A stretch of 64,000 nucleotides of DNA from Eucommia ulmoides (taxonomy: Eukaryota; Streptophyta; Magnoliopsida; Garryales; Eucommiaceae): assembly GCA_016647705.1 (NCBI GenBank), contig CM028327.1, positions 40,573,017 through 40,637,016 of the forward strand, read 5' to 3'. The notes beneath the pieces were generated by a model that was given only the letters and a program-made list of their open reading frames with translations, had not been told where the DNA came from and ran no database searches. Position numbers and translations under genes: made by a program. Position 1 is the stretch's first letter; the number at the start of each line of letters is the position of its first letter. Shown here piece after piece: positions 20,561 to 32,965 of the stretch.

Positions 20561-23500
20561 ATGCAGTACAAGAACCTGGGTCGATCGGGGCTGAAGGTCT
20601 CTCAGCTCTCCTATGGAGCATGGGTAAGCTTCGGCAACCAGCTGGACGTGAAGGAGGCGAAGTCCATCCTCCAGTGCTGCCGCGACCACGGCGTCAATTT
20701 CTTCGACAACGCCGAGGTCTACGCAAACGGACGCGCGGAGGAAATCATGGGCCAAGCCATCCGGGAGCTCGGCTGGAAGCGGAGCGACGTCGTGATCTCC
20801 ACCAAGATCTTCTGGGGAGGTCCCGGACCCAACGACAAGGGGCTGTCCAGGAAACACATCGTGGAGGGGACCAAGGCGTCGCTGAAGAGGCTCGACATGG
20901 ATTACGTCGACGTTTTGTTCTGTCACCGGCCGGATCCGAGCACGCCGATCGAGGAGACGGTTAGGGCTATGAACTACGTGATTGATAAGGGGTGGGCGTA
21001 CTATTGGGGGACCAGCGAGTGGTCGGCGCAGCAGATCACGGAGGCGTGGGGGATCGCCGAGAGATTGGATCTCGTCGGGCCGATCGTGGAGCAGCCGGAG
21101 TATAATTTGCTCTCTAGGCACAAGGTAATGGAATTTCTGTATATAAATTATACCATTTAACATTGTTGACTCTGTATTGTCTTGTTAATTTCATCAACTG
21201 TGTAGATTGCAGGGATAATATTAGGGATAATTGGTCAATCGGCGATTAGTCTTATTTTTAGGGTCTAATGTGCGATTAGTCCTTTCTTATTATTAGGTTT
21301 AGAATTAGTCCCGTAAGTTGGATTGCGCTTGAGTTTTAGTCCGCATTGAAGGGATCGTAGGAGTGTTGTAGGGATTGTAAGGAGAAATTGGTGAGTAAAT
21401 TCGATTTATAGTGAATATTAATTACATATAACAAATATTAATTACAATTTAATAATTGTTATTTTTTTACATATATCTGTGTATTTTTTGTTATATGTAC
21501 TTATGTAATATTAATTACATGTTACAATTACATATATCTGTATAATATTTGTGACATTTAACAAATATTGGAAATATAAATTAGTTTAATATTAATTACA
21601 TGTATTTGTATACATTTAGTTACATGTTACTAATTACATGCATTTTGTGTGATTTTTGTTACATCTAACAAAATTTTACGCACAAAATTGTTACATATTA
21701 CAAAATATAGTAATATTTGTAACATGTAACAAAATTTTACACACAAAATTGTTATATATAACCGCACGTGTGCATGACTTCTTCCTTTTTAAAATAGGCG
21801 GGACTAAAACAAAAGTTCCTTCTGTCTGTGGGACTTTTTTAAAATTAAGGGTGAAATAAGGGATTTCCCACCTAATGCCCCTATATTTAATTTATTATTT
21901 GTCCTATTTTAAACATAAGTTTAGATTTAGTCCTTCAAATCGGTTTTTGGTTCTATATTAGTCCTGTGTGTGCTCACGTATTGTATGTGAAGCGTAAAGA
22001 GAGCTTGGTGAGTGAATTTGTATTAGAGTGAATATTAATTACATATAATTAAAATTAGTTACAAATTAATAGTTATAAATTACATGTACTTGTGTAGTAT
22101 TAATTACACGTAATTACAAATTACATGTAATAACTATATAACATATAGTCGTGTAATATTTGTTACATTTAACAAATATTTTGCGTACAAGTTAGATACA
22201 TGTAATAGATATTTCTGTTCAGTATGATTGCGGAGGTGCAGGCATGTGTACTGGGCTTTCCGCTTTTTTAAAATGCGTGAGACTAAAACACAAGTTGCAA
22301 TTGGGTAGAGACTTTTTTTAAAACTAAGGTTAAAATAAGGGATCTGCCGTCGAAACACCCGTAATATTAAGATATACATAACACTCTTGTGATTTTTTGC
22401 TTTTGCTATTTAGTAAAATTACTTCTTTGTCAAATAAAATACCGAAGAAAAGCATTTACCTAACGGTGTCTTAATTTGCTACATGTGTGACTTTCAGGTG
22501 GAATCTGAGTATCTCCCTTTATACAGCAACTATGGAATAGGTCTCACCACATGGAGTCCACTTGCATCAGGAGTTCTTACTGGAAAATATAATTCGGGGA
22601 ACATTCCTCCAGATAGTCGGTTTGCATTGGAGAATTACAAGGTAAAACCCTGTTTGGAAGTTACTCTTTTTCACCATGGAACTATTCTTAAAAAATTAGT
22701 ACTGCGTTTGGTTAAGGAATTTGATGAATTCAGAGATGATATATTTTTGAATTTTGAAATTTTGTTGTTTGGATTTGTTTTTCTTGAAATTGAAATTTGA
22801 TGCATGTAATTTCACCATGAGATTAAGAGTTATAACTCATCTGGAGGTTTATCTCATTTCGAAATTCCAAAGGAAGTTTAAAAATTACTTACTAAAATAG
22901 CCAAACAAGAAATTTTAACTTAGGGTATGTTTGGGAGGAGGGATTTTGGGAGAGGATAATGATTTGATAAACAATCTATGAAAGTCAAAAGTTAAAGTTC
23001 TTTGTTCAGCTACTTCAGAAAGGAGTTTGTAAAATTCCTTGTAATTACGAAATGGGATTTAGGGTGTGTAAAATGACATCTCTGAAGACCTCCAGAAGAG
23101 GTATACCTATCCATCTTGAGGTAAAAAACGAATTTACAAATGATGGTATTTTAAAATTCAAAATTTCAAAATCCCATTTAATTTCTAAGTCATATGAATT
23201 TTATCAAATTCCCTTTCATTTCGAAATTGTATGAATTTATCAAATTCTCTTTCCAAAATAGAAATATATCAGAGGAGAGTTAGAAAATGAAAGTAATAAC
23301 TGTTTTTTTTTTAGCTTGATTAGTCTAAATTTGGTAATCATTCTAAAGTATAGATGTTTCTTTCATGATGCTTATTTCTTATATCTTAATTCATAGTTGG
23401 TCTTGATTAACCCAAAGACGCCACCGCGCGCGTGCACACATATGTGTACATATATATATATGTATATATATAGGTAGGTAGGTACCCATGAATAGCAAGA

Positions 23501-26500
23501 AATGGCTGAACTAAACATTTTGCCAATAGCTTCCCTCTATACTATACATAAAGGGAAAGCATGGGGTATAGGGTAAGACAATTATTTTTTGTGCAGCATC
23601 ATGTGAAATATCTATATTGCCCTTATTGTAAAATAGTTAAACTATCTCCCTAGTTTATCTTAATTTTTTTAGGATTTGCACACGATATTTATTATTTCTT
23701 TGGTTTGGGGTGAGTTTTAGTGAAGAATGAAGAGAATTTGGAATGATGGTAAACTATTTTTATAGTTGATTCAATGAGAGCAGTATTGGGAATCAAGTTT
23801 AGAATTGTCCAGTTTGCCTCATGGTAGGATTCATAGATTCTATAGGAGAATTAGGATTTTGGAAGTTAGAATAGCATTAAGGAAGATAAGTAATGAAAAA
23901 GTAGTAGGTCCGTATAAGATCTCTATAGAGGTTTGGAAGAGTTTGGGAGATCTCGGGATGAATTGGTTAACTAAGTTAATCGATGACATATTGAGAAATA
24001 AGAGAATCTCGGATGATTGAAGGAGAAGTATTTTAGTGTCTATTTACAAAAATAAAGGAGATATCCGAAATTGCACAAATTGTCGGGGAATAAAGCTTGA
24101 GTCATACCATGAAATTTCATGAGAGAGTGATAGAATATTAAATAAGACATGAGAAGAGTATAGAAGAGAATTAATTCGGAATTATGCCTAGTTTGTCAAC
24201 CACTGAAGCCATATATTTACTTCGGTAAGTGATGGAGAAATATAAAGAAAGGAAGTAAGATTTATATGTGATTTTTGTGTGCTTCAAACAAGCGTATAAT
24301 TGGGAACCTAGAGAAGTTTTGTTAGAAAAGAAGCGATCCTATATTTATATTGAGGTGATTAACAATGTAGAGTAAGAATGTATATGAAGGTATAGTTACT
24401 TGTGCCTTTCTAATTAATATAGGTTTGTATAAAGGAGTGTTTTTAAGTCCTTGCCTCTTTGTTCTGTGATGGATGAATTGACGAAATATATTCAAGATAG
24501 GATACTATGGAGTATGTTATTTGCGGATGAGATAGTGGTAATTAATGAAACTAGAAATGGTCTTAACATTAAGTTTGAACATTGGAGAAAAACTGAGAAT
24601 CTAGGAGATTAGAGATCAGTAGAACTAATACTGAATACTTGAATTGCAATTTTGGAAATACGTGGAGAGATGATGGTATGGTAAAAATCGGAGATCAGAG
24701 GTCCTTAGGTTGATAATTTTAGATACTTGGGTTCTATCTTTCATGGGAATGGAGAAATTAAAGAGGACATTGCATATAGAGTCAAGACATGACAGTTAAA
24801 GTGGAGATGTGTAGTAAGGGTGATTTGTGATTTGTAAGATACCATTAAAATTGAAAGAAAAGTTCAATAAAACTGCGATAAGACCGATGATTTAAATTGT
24901 TCAGAATGTTGGGTGGTAAACAAGGAACACATTCAAAAAATAGAGGTAACAGAGATGGGGATGTTAAGGTGGATGAGGGGTTAGAGAAGGATGAATAAAA
25001 TTAGAAATGAGATTATTAGGAGAAATGAGATTATTAGGGAGAGGTTAGAAATAGCACCAATTGAAGTAAGTTGAGAGAAAATTCTTTATGGTGGTTTGGA
25101 CACATGTATAGAAGACCTGTAGACCTAAGGATATGTGGAGGCTTTAATTATAATTCCACATTATAAGCCTTAATTCCACATGTGGAACAACAATTCCAGA
25201 TACGGAATTATGAATGAAAAATCCTCGTCAATTATTTTAAATATTTCAAAAAATGTATTTCAAAACCAAATGAAAAATATTTGGGGTTATTCAATTCAAA
25301 AGCAAAAAATGTATACATGTTTCGATTTTGAAAATAAAAATAATTTTTTTCTTAAATTTTTTGTGTTACTCAATTTAATATCGAAAAAGAATAAAAAAAT
25401 TTCATAATTTTCACACAAAAAGACTGAGCTGTATCCATGACCATGTCTCGAACTATCCCAATTAGTATATATTTTTTGGTGGTTTGGACACGTGTATAGA
25501 AGACCTGAGGACGCACCGGTGCAAAAATGTGATTTAATTCAAGTTGATGACTAATCATTTTATTAATTTTTAGTGATCATGTAAGGGAAGTTATTTAAAA
25601 TCCTTGCTACTTAGAATTCTACTCACTTGGATGATATGTGACTATACTTTGTTCTCAACTTTCCCTATAATTTGTTTTTATTTTATAATTTTTTCCTTAA
25701 TTTTTTATGGCGAATTACCTTTTTAGCCCTTGTAATTATAGTAAATGTTCTATTTTGTCTGTCAACGTTCAAACAAAATAATGTTACGTTGTTAAAAAAA
25801 ATGTTAGAATAGACAAAAAAGGCCATCACATTACTTGTACATAATACCCCATGTTCTTTTTAATTCTTCTCAAAACTCCTTGCTAGTTTTGTAGAAACCC
25901 AATAGTTCTCACTCACTCTCAAAAGACGCTTTGAAAGAAAAAGATTGTACTAGGCTTTTTATATATGGCTCAAGATCAGGTGTAGGATTCAACACGCCCC
26001 CTTACGCGTATGATAGACTTTGCTAAACTACTGCGAACGGTTATCGGGTAAGGGCCCAGCATCAATGTGGAATTCAACATGTCCTCTCACGCATAAGGTG
26101 GTCTTTTGACAAATCACTGTGAACAGATATCGGGAGTTCAACATTGATGCGTCCTCTTTCGCGCAGGGTAAACTTTTAACAAACTACTGTGAATGGATAT
26201 CGATGGGATTCAACACACCAATATTAAACAAGAGTCCTGTCTCTGATATCATGTTGAAACCCAATGTACCTAACTCACTCTTAAAAGATGCCTTGAAATA
26301 GAAGGATAGCCTAAAGCTTTTATATATAGCTTAGGATCAGGTAACACAAGCAATGTAGGATTCATTGTCCAACTTAAATAAATGATTGAAAAGGGCATGG
26401 GATGTCATGGCCAAATCACCTTGCAATCTTTTCGTCTATTCTAATAGTTTGTTTAACAGAAGGACCAAATAGACTTTATTTAAGAAGTTAAGTGATAGAA

Positions 26501-27255
26501 TTGTTTCGTTCCAGAGTTGGAGGACTAAATATTGAAATTTTTTTTCTTGGTAGAATCTCGCAAGCAGATCGTTGGTGGATGATGTGATTAAAAAGATGAA
26601 CGGGTTGAAGCCGATTGCAGACGAACTTGGCGTTCCTCTAGCTCAACTTGCCATTGCTTGGTGTGCTACAAACCCTAATGTGTCCACAGTTATTACTGGG
26701 GCTACAAGGGAGTCTCAGGTAAGCTCTCTGCCATCTCTCTCTATCTCTTCACTCTGAAGCTCTAAAATAGGATTTGCAAATTATGGTTTGATTGTTGTTA
26801 AATTTATCCCTTTTTTTTCTTGTTTTTTGTTTAAGCTTTTGACACTTTGTACCCCTGGACCAAGATCTCACTTTAGTCCCAGTAGTTTCAATTTGAACAT
26901 ATAACACCTTTATTTATCATCCCACTACAATCCTGGTCATTGTCCTTGTTACAATTTTGGACGGAAAACAGGACGTAATTGTGATGATTATTGAACTTTA
27001 GGGTTTTATGTGTTCAAATAGCAACTATGGGGACCAAAGTGAAATAACAATCAAACTTCAGGGGTTCAAAGTGTTAACCTCCCCTTTTTAAACTTGTTTT
27101 TGAGTTCTAAATAAACATGTCCTTAATATCTCAATATATAGGTTCAAGAGAACATGAAGGCAATCAATGTCATTCCAAAGCTGACACCGGAAGTGCTCGA
27201 GAAGATCGAGGCCGTTGTTCAGAGCAGGCCGAAGCGCCCCGACTCTTTTAGGTAA
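20561..27255 (+). CDS. KAB1: Voltage-gated K+ channel beta subunit / aldo-keto reductase (KAB1-like), 328 aa
   Basis: Exons are 20561-21124, 22498-22641, 26554-26718 and 27142-27255, with GT-AG introns all in phase 0. They join to 188+48+55+37 = 328 residues, the length of Arabidopsis KAB1. The protein is a single NADPH-dependent aldo-keto reductase barrel. The tetrad is visible as Asp49 and Tyr54 (FFDNAEVY), Lys82 (STKIFWGG) and His122 (FCHRPD). Other family blocks are [37 protein letters not shown], and the cofactor-binding tail [15 protein letters not shown]1-type proteins assemble with Shaker-like K+ channel alpha subunits and may couple channel activity to redox state (known for the family). 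There is no signal peptide or membrane segment, as expected for a cytosolic subunit. Introns are long (1373, 3912 and 423 bp) and carry repeats, including a LINE fossil. The frame is intact and the gene looks functional. Confidence 0.96.
21215..21890 (+). repeat. R1 MITE-like repeat, copy 3 (intron 1 of KAB1-like gene)
   Basis: Aligns over its length with 6685-7310 (shared blocks GTGAATATTAATTACAT, TTACAATTTAATAATTGTTA, TTTTGTGTGATTTTTGTTAC, AAATTAAGGGTGAAATAAG). The right end TTTCCCACCTAATGCCCC corresponds to CCTCCCACCGAATG in copy 2. It lies within intron 1. Confidence 0.78.
21930..22378 (+). repeat. R1 MITE-like repeat, copy 4 (shorter; intron 1 of KAB1-like gene)
   Basis: A second, diverged, shorter copy directly after copy 3 in the same orientation. 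It shares TTAGTCCT, GTGAATATTAATTACATATAA, GTAATATTTGTTACATTTAACA and a GAGACTAAAACACAAGTTG...AAATAAGGGAT tail. Confidence 0.7.
22642..23790. other. Intron 2 (5' part) of KAB1-like gene, with MITE-like ends
   Basis: Contains sequences resembling PIF/Tourist termini, such as TGCGTTTGGTTAAGGAATT near 22703 and TTAGGGTATGTTTGG near 22920, but I could not pair them convincingly with opposite ends. A GTGTACATATATATATATG microsatellite lies near 23440-23475. No exon is supported here. Confidence 0.45.
23790..25135 (+). pseudogene. RTE-type LINE reverse transcriptase fossil in KAB1-like intron 2
   Basis: Translating all + frames recovers ordered pieces of a non-LTR reverse transcriptase, including [18 protein letters not shown] (canonical: GKAxGPDxIxxEVWKxLG), [31 protein letters not shown], then ADE-box remnants near 24520, and C-terminal pieces similar to the SRTKTEY, LGS and WFGH blocks. 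Many stops and frameshifts are present. The order and motif set fit RTE-clade LINEs. The fossil lies in the sense orientation of the host gene. A further short piece repeating GTTTGGACACxTGTATAGAAGACCT is at 25478-25510. Confidence 0.8.
25890..26364 (-). mobile_element. TRIM-like element (miniature LTR retrotransposon)
   Basis: Two direct repeats, 25890-25991 and 26252-26364, begin TGTAGAAACCC / TGTTGAAACCC and end TGTAGGATTCA in both. Immediately before the right copy, CTCTGATATCA (26241-26251) is the reverse complement of TGATATCAGAG, a 10 of 11 match to the tRNA-Met primer site. The right repeat would thus be the 5' LTR on the minus strand. The ~260-bp interior holds about three ~80-bp imperfect repeats (ATTCAACA...CGC...ACTGYGAAYGG). 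There is no coding capacity. No target duplication was seen. It lies in intron 2. Confidence 0.6.
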
Positions 27256-28435
27256 AAAAATTTGCAAATGTTATATGCTACCATTCATCAACTTGTATTT
27301 TCTTGGCCGAATTTCTGAGGCCGGTGTCTCATTTTTTCCTCATTTCGTACCCAATTCGGATATTTACTTATCCCCTTCGGGCGGTTGCACACTATGTTTG
27401 TTCTTTAGTTATTACCGATTTATATAGGGTGGTGATGAGTTGTCTCTTCCACCATCCACTCCCCATTGTTGCCATTGATGCTTTGGATAAAACATGTAGA
27501 ACGGCATTTTCGTCTTTTCTCATGTAATAATTTCATGGTTTTAGTTCGAGGTTTGCGTTGTTTAAGTGTTATTCTCACGTTATTTGCGTGGATTGATTGC
27601 ATTGATTGAGCATTATTAGGGTATGGAAGACTCGTCTAGATTCTCTGTTTAATGTTTTTTTGTGCTTGATTGGTTTCGGATTTATTTATTTTATTTTATT
27701 TTTTGCTTGATTTGTGTTGATAAAAATCGTGCTTGACAGATCAATTGATTGCTAAGACTAGATTTAGTCCGGCGAGAACCAAAAAAATAAAATAAAAATC
27801 AAGTGTAGGATGTGAAAACAAGAATTCTAAAAGTAGAAAAAGAAAATTGGTCATGGTGATTTATATAAATTAGATATTCTGACTAAATAATGAATAATGT
27901 ATGGGTTAATTACAGTTTGTACTGTTGTGGTTAGAACGAATTGTGTTTTATAATCCTGTGGTATTTTTGTCATTATATACACCTTGTGCTTAAAGCTTAA
28001 GTGATTAAGCTTTCTGTCAACTTTAACGGTCAAATGATGAAAGTTAAACAAAATTTGTTAATTAATATTAAATGATATTTATACTCTTTAAAGATTTTAA
28101 TATGGACTATTTTTATACTATTCAAAATTTAAGTGGTCGTAGTTTATTTATTTTTTCATAGGCAATTAAGGTAGTTCTAGCCGTTGTTCTACTGTCTGTT
28201 TGTAACTCCATAACCGTTAATGGCTGGAAGTTTCACCATTTGGACTATTCCGAGTATTCCGCCATAAGTTGCCGATCCCCTCCCCTGCAACTCCCCTCTA
28301 TCTCTGCAACCTTTCCCCATCCTTGCAACAAATCCACACCACTCTCCCTTACTTCACCGATGAACTAACCATCCACCACTGCCACTATGATGGTGAACCA
28401 CAACTACTCCCGCTCCCCCTTCTCCCTTCTAACTC

Positions 28436-28466
<31 letters not shown>

Positions 28467-29509
28467 GGGATTTCCAAAGCGTTAAAAGTTTTAAATTCAT
28501 CAGTTCTCTACCTCCATTACATGTGCTATGCCTTTCCGGACCATACTGTGGGTGCTCTAGAGTGAATTAGAAGCATGTACTTTTGTGGCAATGGATGTCC
28601 AGGGGTATTTATAGGGCGCTAGGTTCAATTAGCGCCATGAAATTAGGGAGCTAAGTTTGGTTAATTAACCTATAATTACAAACACTATCTTTGTAATCAA
28701 ATATAAGCATGGTAATAACTATTCCATTTCATTACTATACTAATTCTAATTTTATTGTCATTCCATTTCATTTTATTCTATTCTATTGTACCAAATGCAA
28801 CATCAATATATTGGAAATAAAAAACTAATGATTAAATAAAAAAAAAATGTCTTTAAGTTGAAATTAAGATAGACTTATTAAAGAGAAATAATAATAATAA
28901 TAAAAAATACTAAGAAAGCAAAAAAATTATACGAAGAAGAGTGCATTTAAATAGGATATATTTTAAAATCGCAATTCAAATAAAAAATGTTAAACACAAT
29001 AAAAAAAATATAAACAAAATTTTATACATATAGAACTCAATAGTCCAAACTATCTGCGGGCATAAAACTAGTACTTAATTAACATAGTTTGAAGTTCCAA
29101 CCACAATATGCTCCTAAGTGAGATCCCCGTTAGTATAAGGGACTGTGTAAGTTAAAAATTGTTTTTTTTTTTTTTTGAAGATTAAGGTGTGTTCGAGCTA
29201 GCTTTACGTGCACCTTGACTAATCACCTTCTGAATGATTTTAAGGACGCACTTTTTCTATTGAATTAGTATATTCAAAATTTTACTCTTGCAATACTCCT
29301 TATAAATACGAATATATATCTATTCCAATAATATACTTGGTGACGCCCTGCTTACGGTTGAAACCGCCGAAATTAATTGAAATTCGAAACAGGAGCCTCG
29401 TCTTCAGTTCTACGACCACACGCTTATAAAACTAACGTCTCTTCGACGATCAGAAAGCCAAAGACCTATGAAACCAAGCACTCCAGATAAGGTTATGATG
29501 CTGATAAAT
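27256..29509. other. 3' flank of KAB1-like gene and intergenic region
   Basis: The 3' UTR presumably ends in the first few hundred bases; no clear AATAAA is seen, only AATAAT-like variants near 27525. From about 27900 a noncoding repeat-like stretch starts GGGTTAATTACAG. A (TA)n microsatellite lies at about 28436-28463. Short ORFs (for example 28269-28565) are Pro/Ser low complexity and unsupported. Confidence 0.5.
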
Positions 29510-30145
29510 AATATATGGGGGCATTCGGTGGCTTTAATTTTAAAAAAATCCCTGAGAAAGAAGCAATTTGTATTTTAGTTTTGCCTTTTTAGAAAAGACT
29601 CCACTACATGTACGATTATATGTAATAACTTTGTATATAAATTTTTATTAGATATAACAAATATTACTATATTTTGTAACATATAATTAATTTGTGTATA
29701 AAAATTTGTTAGATGTAACAAAAATAACAGAAAATATATGTAATTAGTTACATGTAACTAAATGTACACAAATACATGTAACTAAATGTATGTAATTAAT
29801 ATTAAATTAATTTCTGTATGTAATATTTGTTAAATGTTACAAATATTATACAGATATATATAATTGTAATATAATTGTAATATGTAACTAATATTACATG
29901 AATACATGTAACAAAAAATGCACAGATATATGTAAAAATATAAAATTATTAAATTGTAATTAATATTCGTTATATGTAACTAATATCATTATAATACGAA
30001 TTTACTTACCAAATTCTCCCTACAATCATTGCAATGCGGAATTAAAACTTAAGCGAAATTCAATTTAAGAGATTAAATCAAAACTTATATCTTAAGCGAT
30101 TTTTTTTTTTTTAAATTGAATTTATTATTTGGGATTTTCGGCCGA
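29510..30145 (-). repeat. R1 MITE-like repeat, copy 5
   Basis: Reverse orientation. The left end GGGGGCATTCGGTGG and the interior of ACATGTAAC words match copies 2 and 3; the right end (reverse complement AATCGGCCGAAAATCCC...) corresponds to the left end of copy 2 (GGCCGGAAGTCTC). This copy is intergenic, 2.3 kb downstream of the KAB1-like gene. Confidence 0.75.
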
Positions 30146-30847
30146 TTATTCCTTTTATGTATATATGAGAGAGAGAATTCCCATATGGGGGGCAGGGGGG
30201 GATAGGACTAGATACATTGTAAATCTTACGTGACTAAGAATATGTAAGCCATGATCGTATCTGTAAATGCATGCATTACTAATTTCTCATGAGCTGCCGA
30301 TGTCCCTCTCTCTCTCTCTTACTCTCTCTCTAAAAAAAATGAAACGTACCTCATTTGCTTGCCACAAATTCCATCTGGATAAAGGCTTCAAGAACATATT
30401 AGTTATTTTTAAGGTTTGACTACTCTTTAAATATTAGGTCAATTAGCCAGCAGCATGAGATCCAACAATGATACTGATGATGTAATATTAGAGTCTAATG
30501 ACATAATTACTTATTAAGAAGGATTCCATCTGGAACCCGAGGCCTCAGCTTGGGACTGCGTGCAAGGAAATCATCCCTGGGATTTCCCGAGGATGCCTTG
30601 AACCCTGTCCCATGCTCAGGGTTTAATCCCTACTCGGGAAATTAGATAATGTAATGGTCGTGTGCATTAATGGAGGACGATCGAGATTTACGGAAGACAA
30701 GTCTTCCATGTGCTATAAATATTACAAGAGTGGTCAGTGGTCTAGGTAAGGTACGTACAATTTTTTTAGTCATTACTTTAAAAAAAATGGTAACTCTATT
30801 AATTCTCACACCGGAGATGCAATAGCGATAAATTGGTGCATTGTTTT
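30146..30847. other. Intergenic, nothing recognised
   Basis: Includes short CT and GA runs (30170-30180, 30305-30335). No gene or clear element is seen. Confidence 0.5.
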
Positions 30848-31985
30848 TGTTAGAATAATTGAGAGGTGAAAATGGAGAACATGAAAAAATCGTAATGATA
30901 TTAAGGAAAAATACAATGACAAAGATTTACAATGAAGATATTTATAGGAAATTAGGAAAATCTTAGGGTTAGGGTTTTAAATGAATGGCCCAAGCCCATA
31001 TATATATATATATAGCCCATATACATATATTAATATTCCCCCTCAAACTCAAGGTAGTAAATGAGACGTGAACTTGAGTTTGAAAACCAGAGTGTGAAAG
31101 CGTCTGAGTGGATGGGCCTTGGTGGAAATATCTACTGTTTGATCGGTTAAATTAACAAACTGTAGACAAACAATATTCTGGGGAATGTGGTGGCAGATGA
31201 AGTGACAATTAGTCTTGATGTATTTTGTACAAACGTGGAAGACATCATATTGGGCGATCTGAATAACACTCCTCTTATTACAATATAAAATAGTTGCAGG
31301 AGGAGCAGATTCCTATGTCAGGAGGATCATTGAAGCCTAAGTAGTTCTTGTGTTGCATCAGCGATGACACAATATTCGACTTCAGTGCTGAAGCGAGCAA
31401 CATTTTGTTTCTTATTACGCCAAGAAATAAAATAGTTGTTTAAGAAGAAACAATAACCAGTGGTTGGGCGTCTGCTAGTGGAATTTCTAATCCAATCGGT
31501 ATTAGAATAAGCCTGTAAGGTGAGAGCAAACTGGGTTGAGAAATGAAATCCGTAAAATAAGGTACTCTTGACATACCGAAGAATGTGAAGAATAACTGAG
31601 TAATGAGTTGTCCGAGGAGTGGATAAGAACTAACTAACTTGATAGATGGCATAGGTGAGTGACAGTGGGGTGTAATAAACTTCCAAACAATTGGTGATAT
31701 AGAGTAGCATTCGTAAGAGTTGAACCATTTAGTGGAGTGAGTCTGATATTCGGCTCTAGAGGAAAATAGTGGCAGTAGTGGCATTAGTGATGACAACCTT
31801 GAAAAGAAGATTCGAGACATATTTAGTTTGAGAGAGAAAATAACCATTGAACCGTATGAAACTTCGAGACCAAGAAAATAGGTGAGCATGACAAGATCTT
31901 TCATCTCGAATTGTTCACTGAGAAATTTTTTGAGTTCAGAGATACCGCGTAAATCATCCCCAGTAATAATCTCCGTCGACCATTG
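30848..31985 (-). mobile_element. Ty1/copia retrotransposon remnant: LTR plus RT/RNase H tail
   Basis: Read on the minus strand, 31985 to about 31040 carries the end of a copia polyprotein: MKDLVMLTYFLGLEVSY, GYFLSQTKYVSNLL, RLTPLNG, ATLYHQLFGSL and late RNase H blocks around LYCNKRSVIQIA and DVFHVCTKYIK. It is spread over several frames with many stops. A purine tract (GAGTTTGAGGGGG on the minus strand) leads into a presumed 3' LTR at 30848-31037, which starts TGTTAGAATAATTGAG in + orientation. The 5' half is missing. Confidence 0.82.
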
Positions 31986-32965
31986 TAGCTTTTACCATTG
32001 TTGGTTTTATGGTAGAATTAGTTATTTGCGAGATTTTGATGATTTTAATTAATGGTTTCAATAGTCAGATTACGGGAGAAAGGAAATCAATCAACCTAAA
32101 TGGAAAGCATTAAATAGAGTGACAAAAGGAAAAGTAAAACAGTTTTAATTTTGAAAAATGTTCCATGTTGGGAAGCTCGCGATTGTGTGAACATTCATAT
32201 TATGGAAATTTTTATTCTAAAATATCCAATACGGATTCCAAATCGAAGATATTGAAACGACAAGTTGGACAATATTTTTGGACAGTGGAAATGTTCACAA
32301 ATTTGGATTATTTCTATTTTGTTTAGTATAAATAGTGATTGTTGTGCATTGATGGCGGTTGACATTTATAGACTTGCACATTAATGACATTTTAGAAAAT
32401 TTGATGTCATACTGGATTGTTTAGACAAGGTTAATGGAAATTGTTTTTTACTGACGTGCTTCCAAGGACTAAAAACTTATTTGTATTAAATGTTTTTTTT
32501 TTTTTTTTTTTTTTTTTTTTGTAGTTTTTACTGCTTTGAAGAATTGTATAATAAAAATTCTTAAATTCAATCAATTAATTAAATGTACAGTTATAATTTA
32601 ATATTTTTTAATAATTGAATTTTATATGCAGTGGTGATTTCCAGCAGAAGTCAGTCGCTAGCTATTAAAATTTTGAGAAAACAATATAGCTATTGACAGT
32701 GGCGGAGTCAAGAAATTAGTCGGGGAAAGATACAAAATAACGATAAAAAATTATTGTTTGATTTTTCTAAAAGAATTTTTCAACGACATTTAAAAAAAAT
32801 CAAGATTCATTATTCATTTATTCACTTCCAGTTTTAGGAACAAAATAACACAAACGAAAGATAAATTTGTCGTGAAATTATATTCAAACAAAGTTTTTAG
32901 AAGATGAAAAATAAATAAATCTAAAGCCAAATTTACACGAAAAAGGTAAAATACATGACAGTAAA
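31986..32965. other. Intergenic, nothing recognised; long T run
   Basis: Contains a run of more than 30 T at about 32487-32520. No gene or paired termini are seen. Confidence 0.5.

Noticed and set aside
20525..21163. 212-codon antisense ORF
   Set aside because: It is the complement of exon 1 of the KAB1-like gene, whose sense frame carries all catalytic motifs; the GC-rich exon simply lacks stops on the other strand.
26119..26301. 60-codon ORF in KAB1 intron 2
   Set aside because: It lies entirely in the TRIM-like repeat and has no homology I recognise.
28269..28565. 98-codon ORF downstream of the KAB1-like gene
   Set aside because: Pro/Ser/His low complexity running into a TA microsatellite, with no promoter, homology or splice context.
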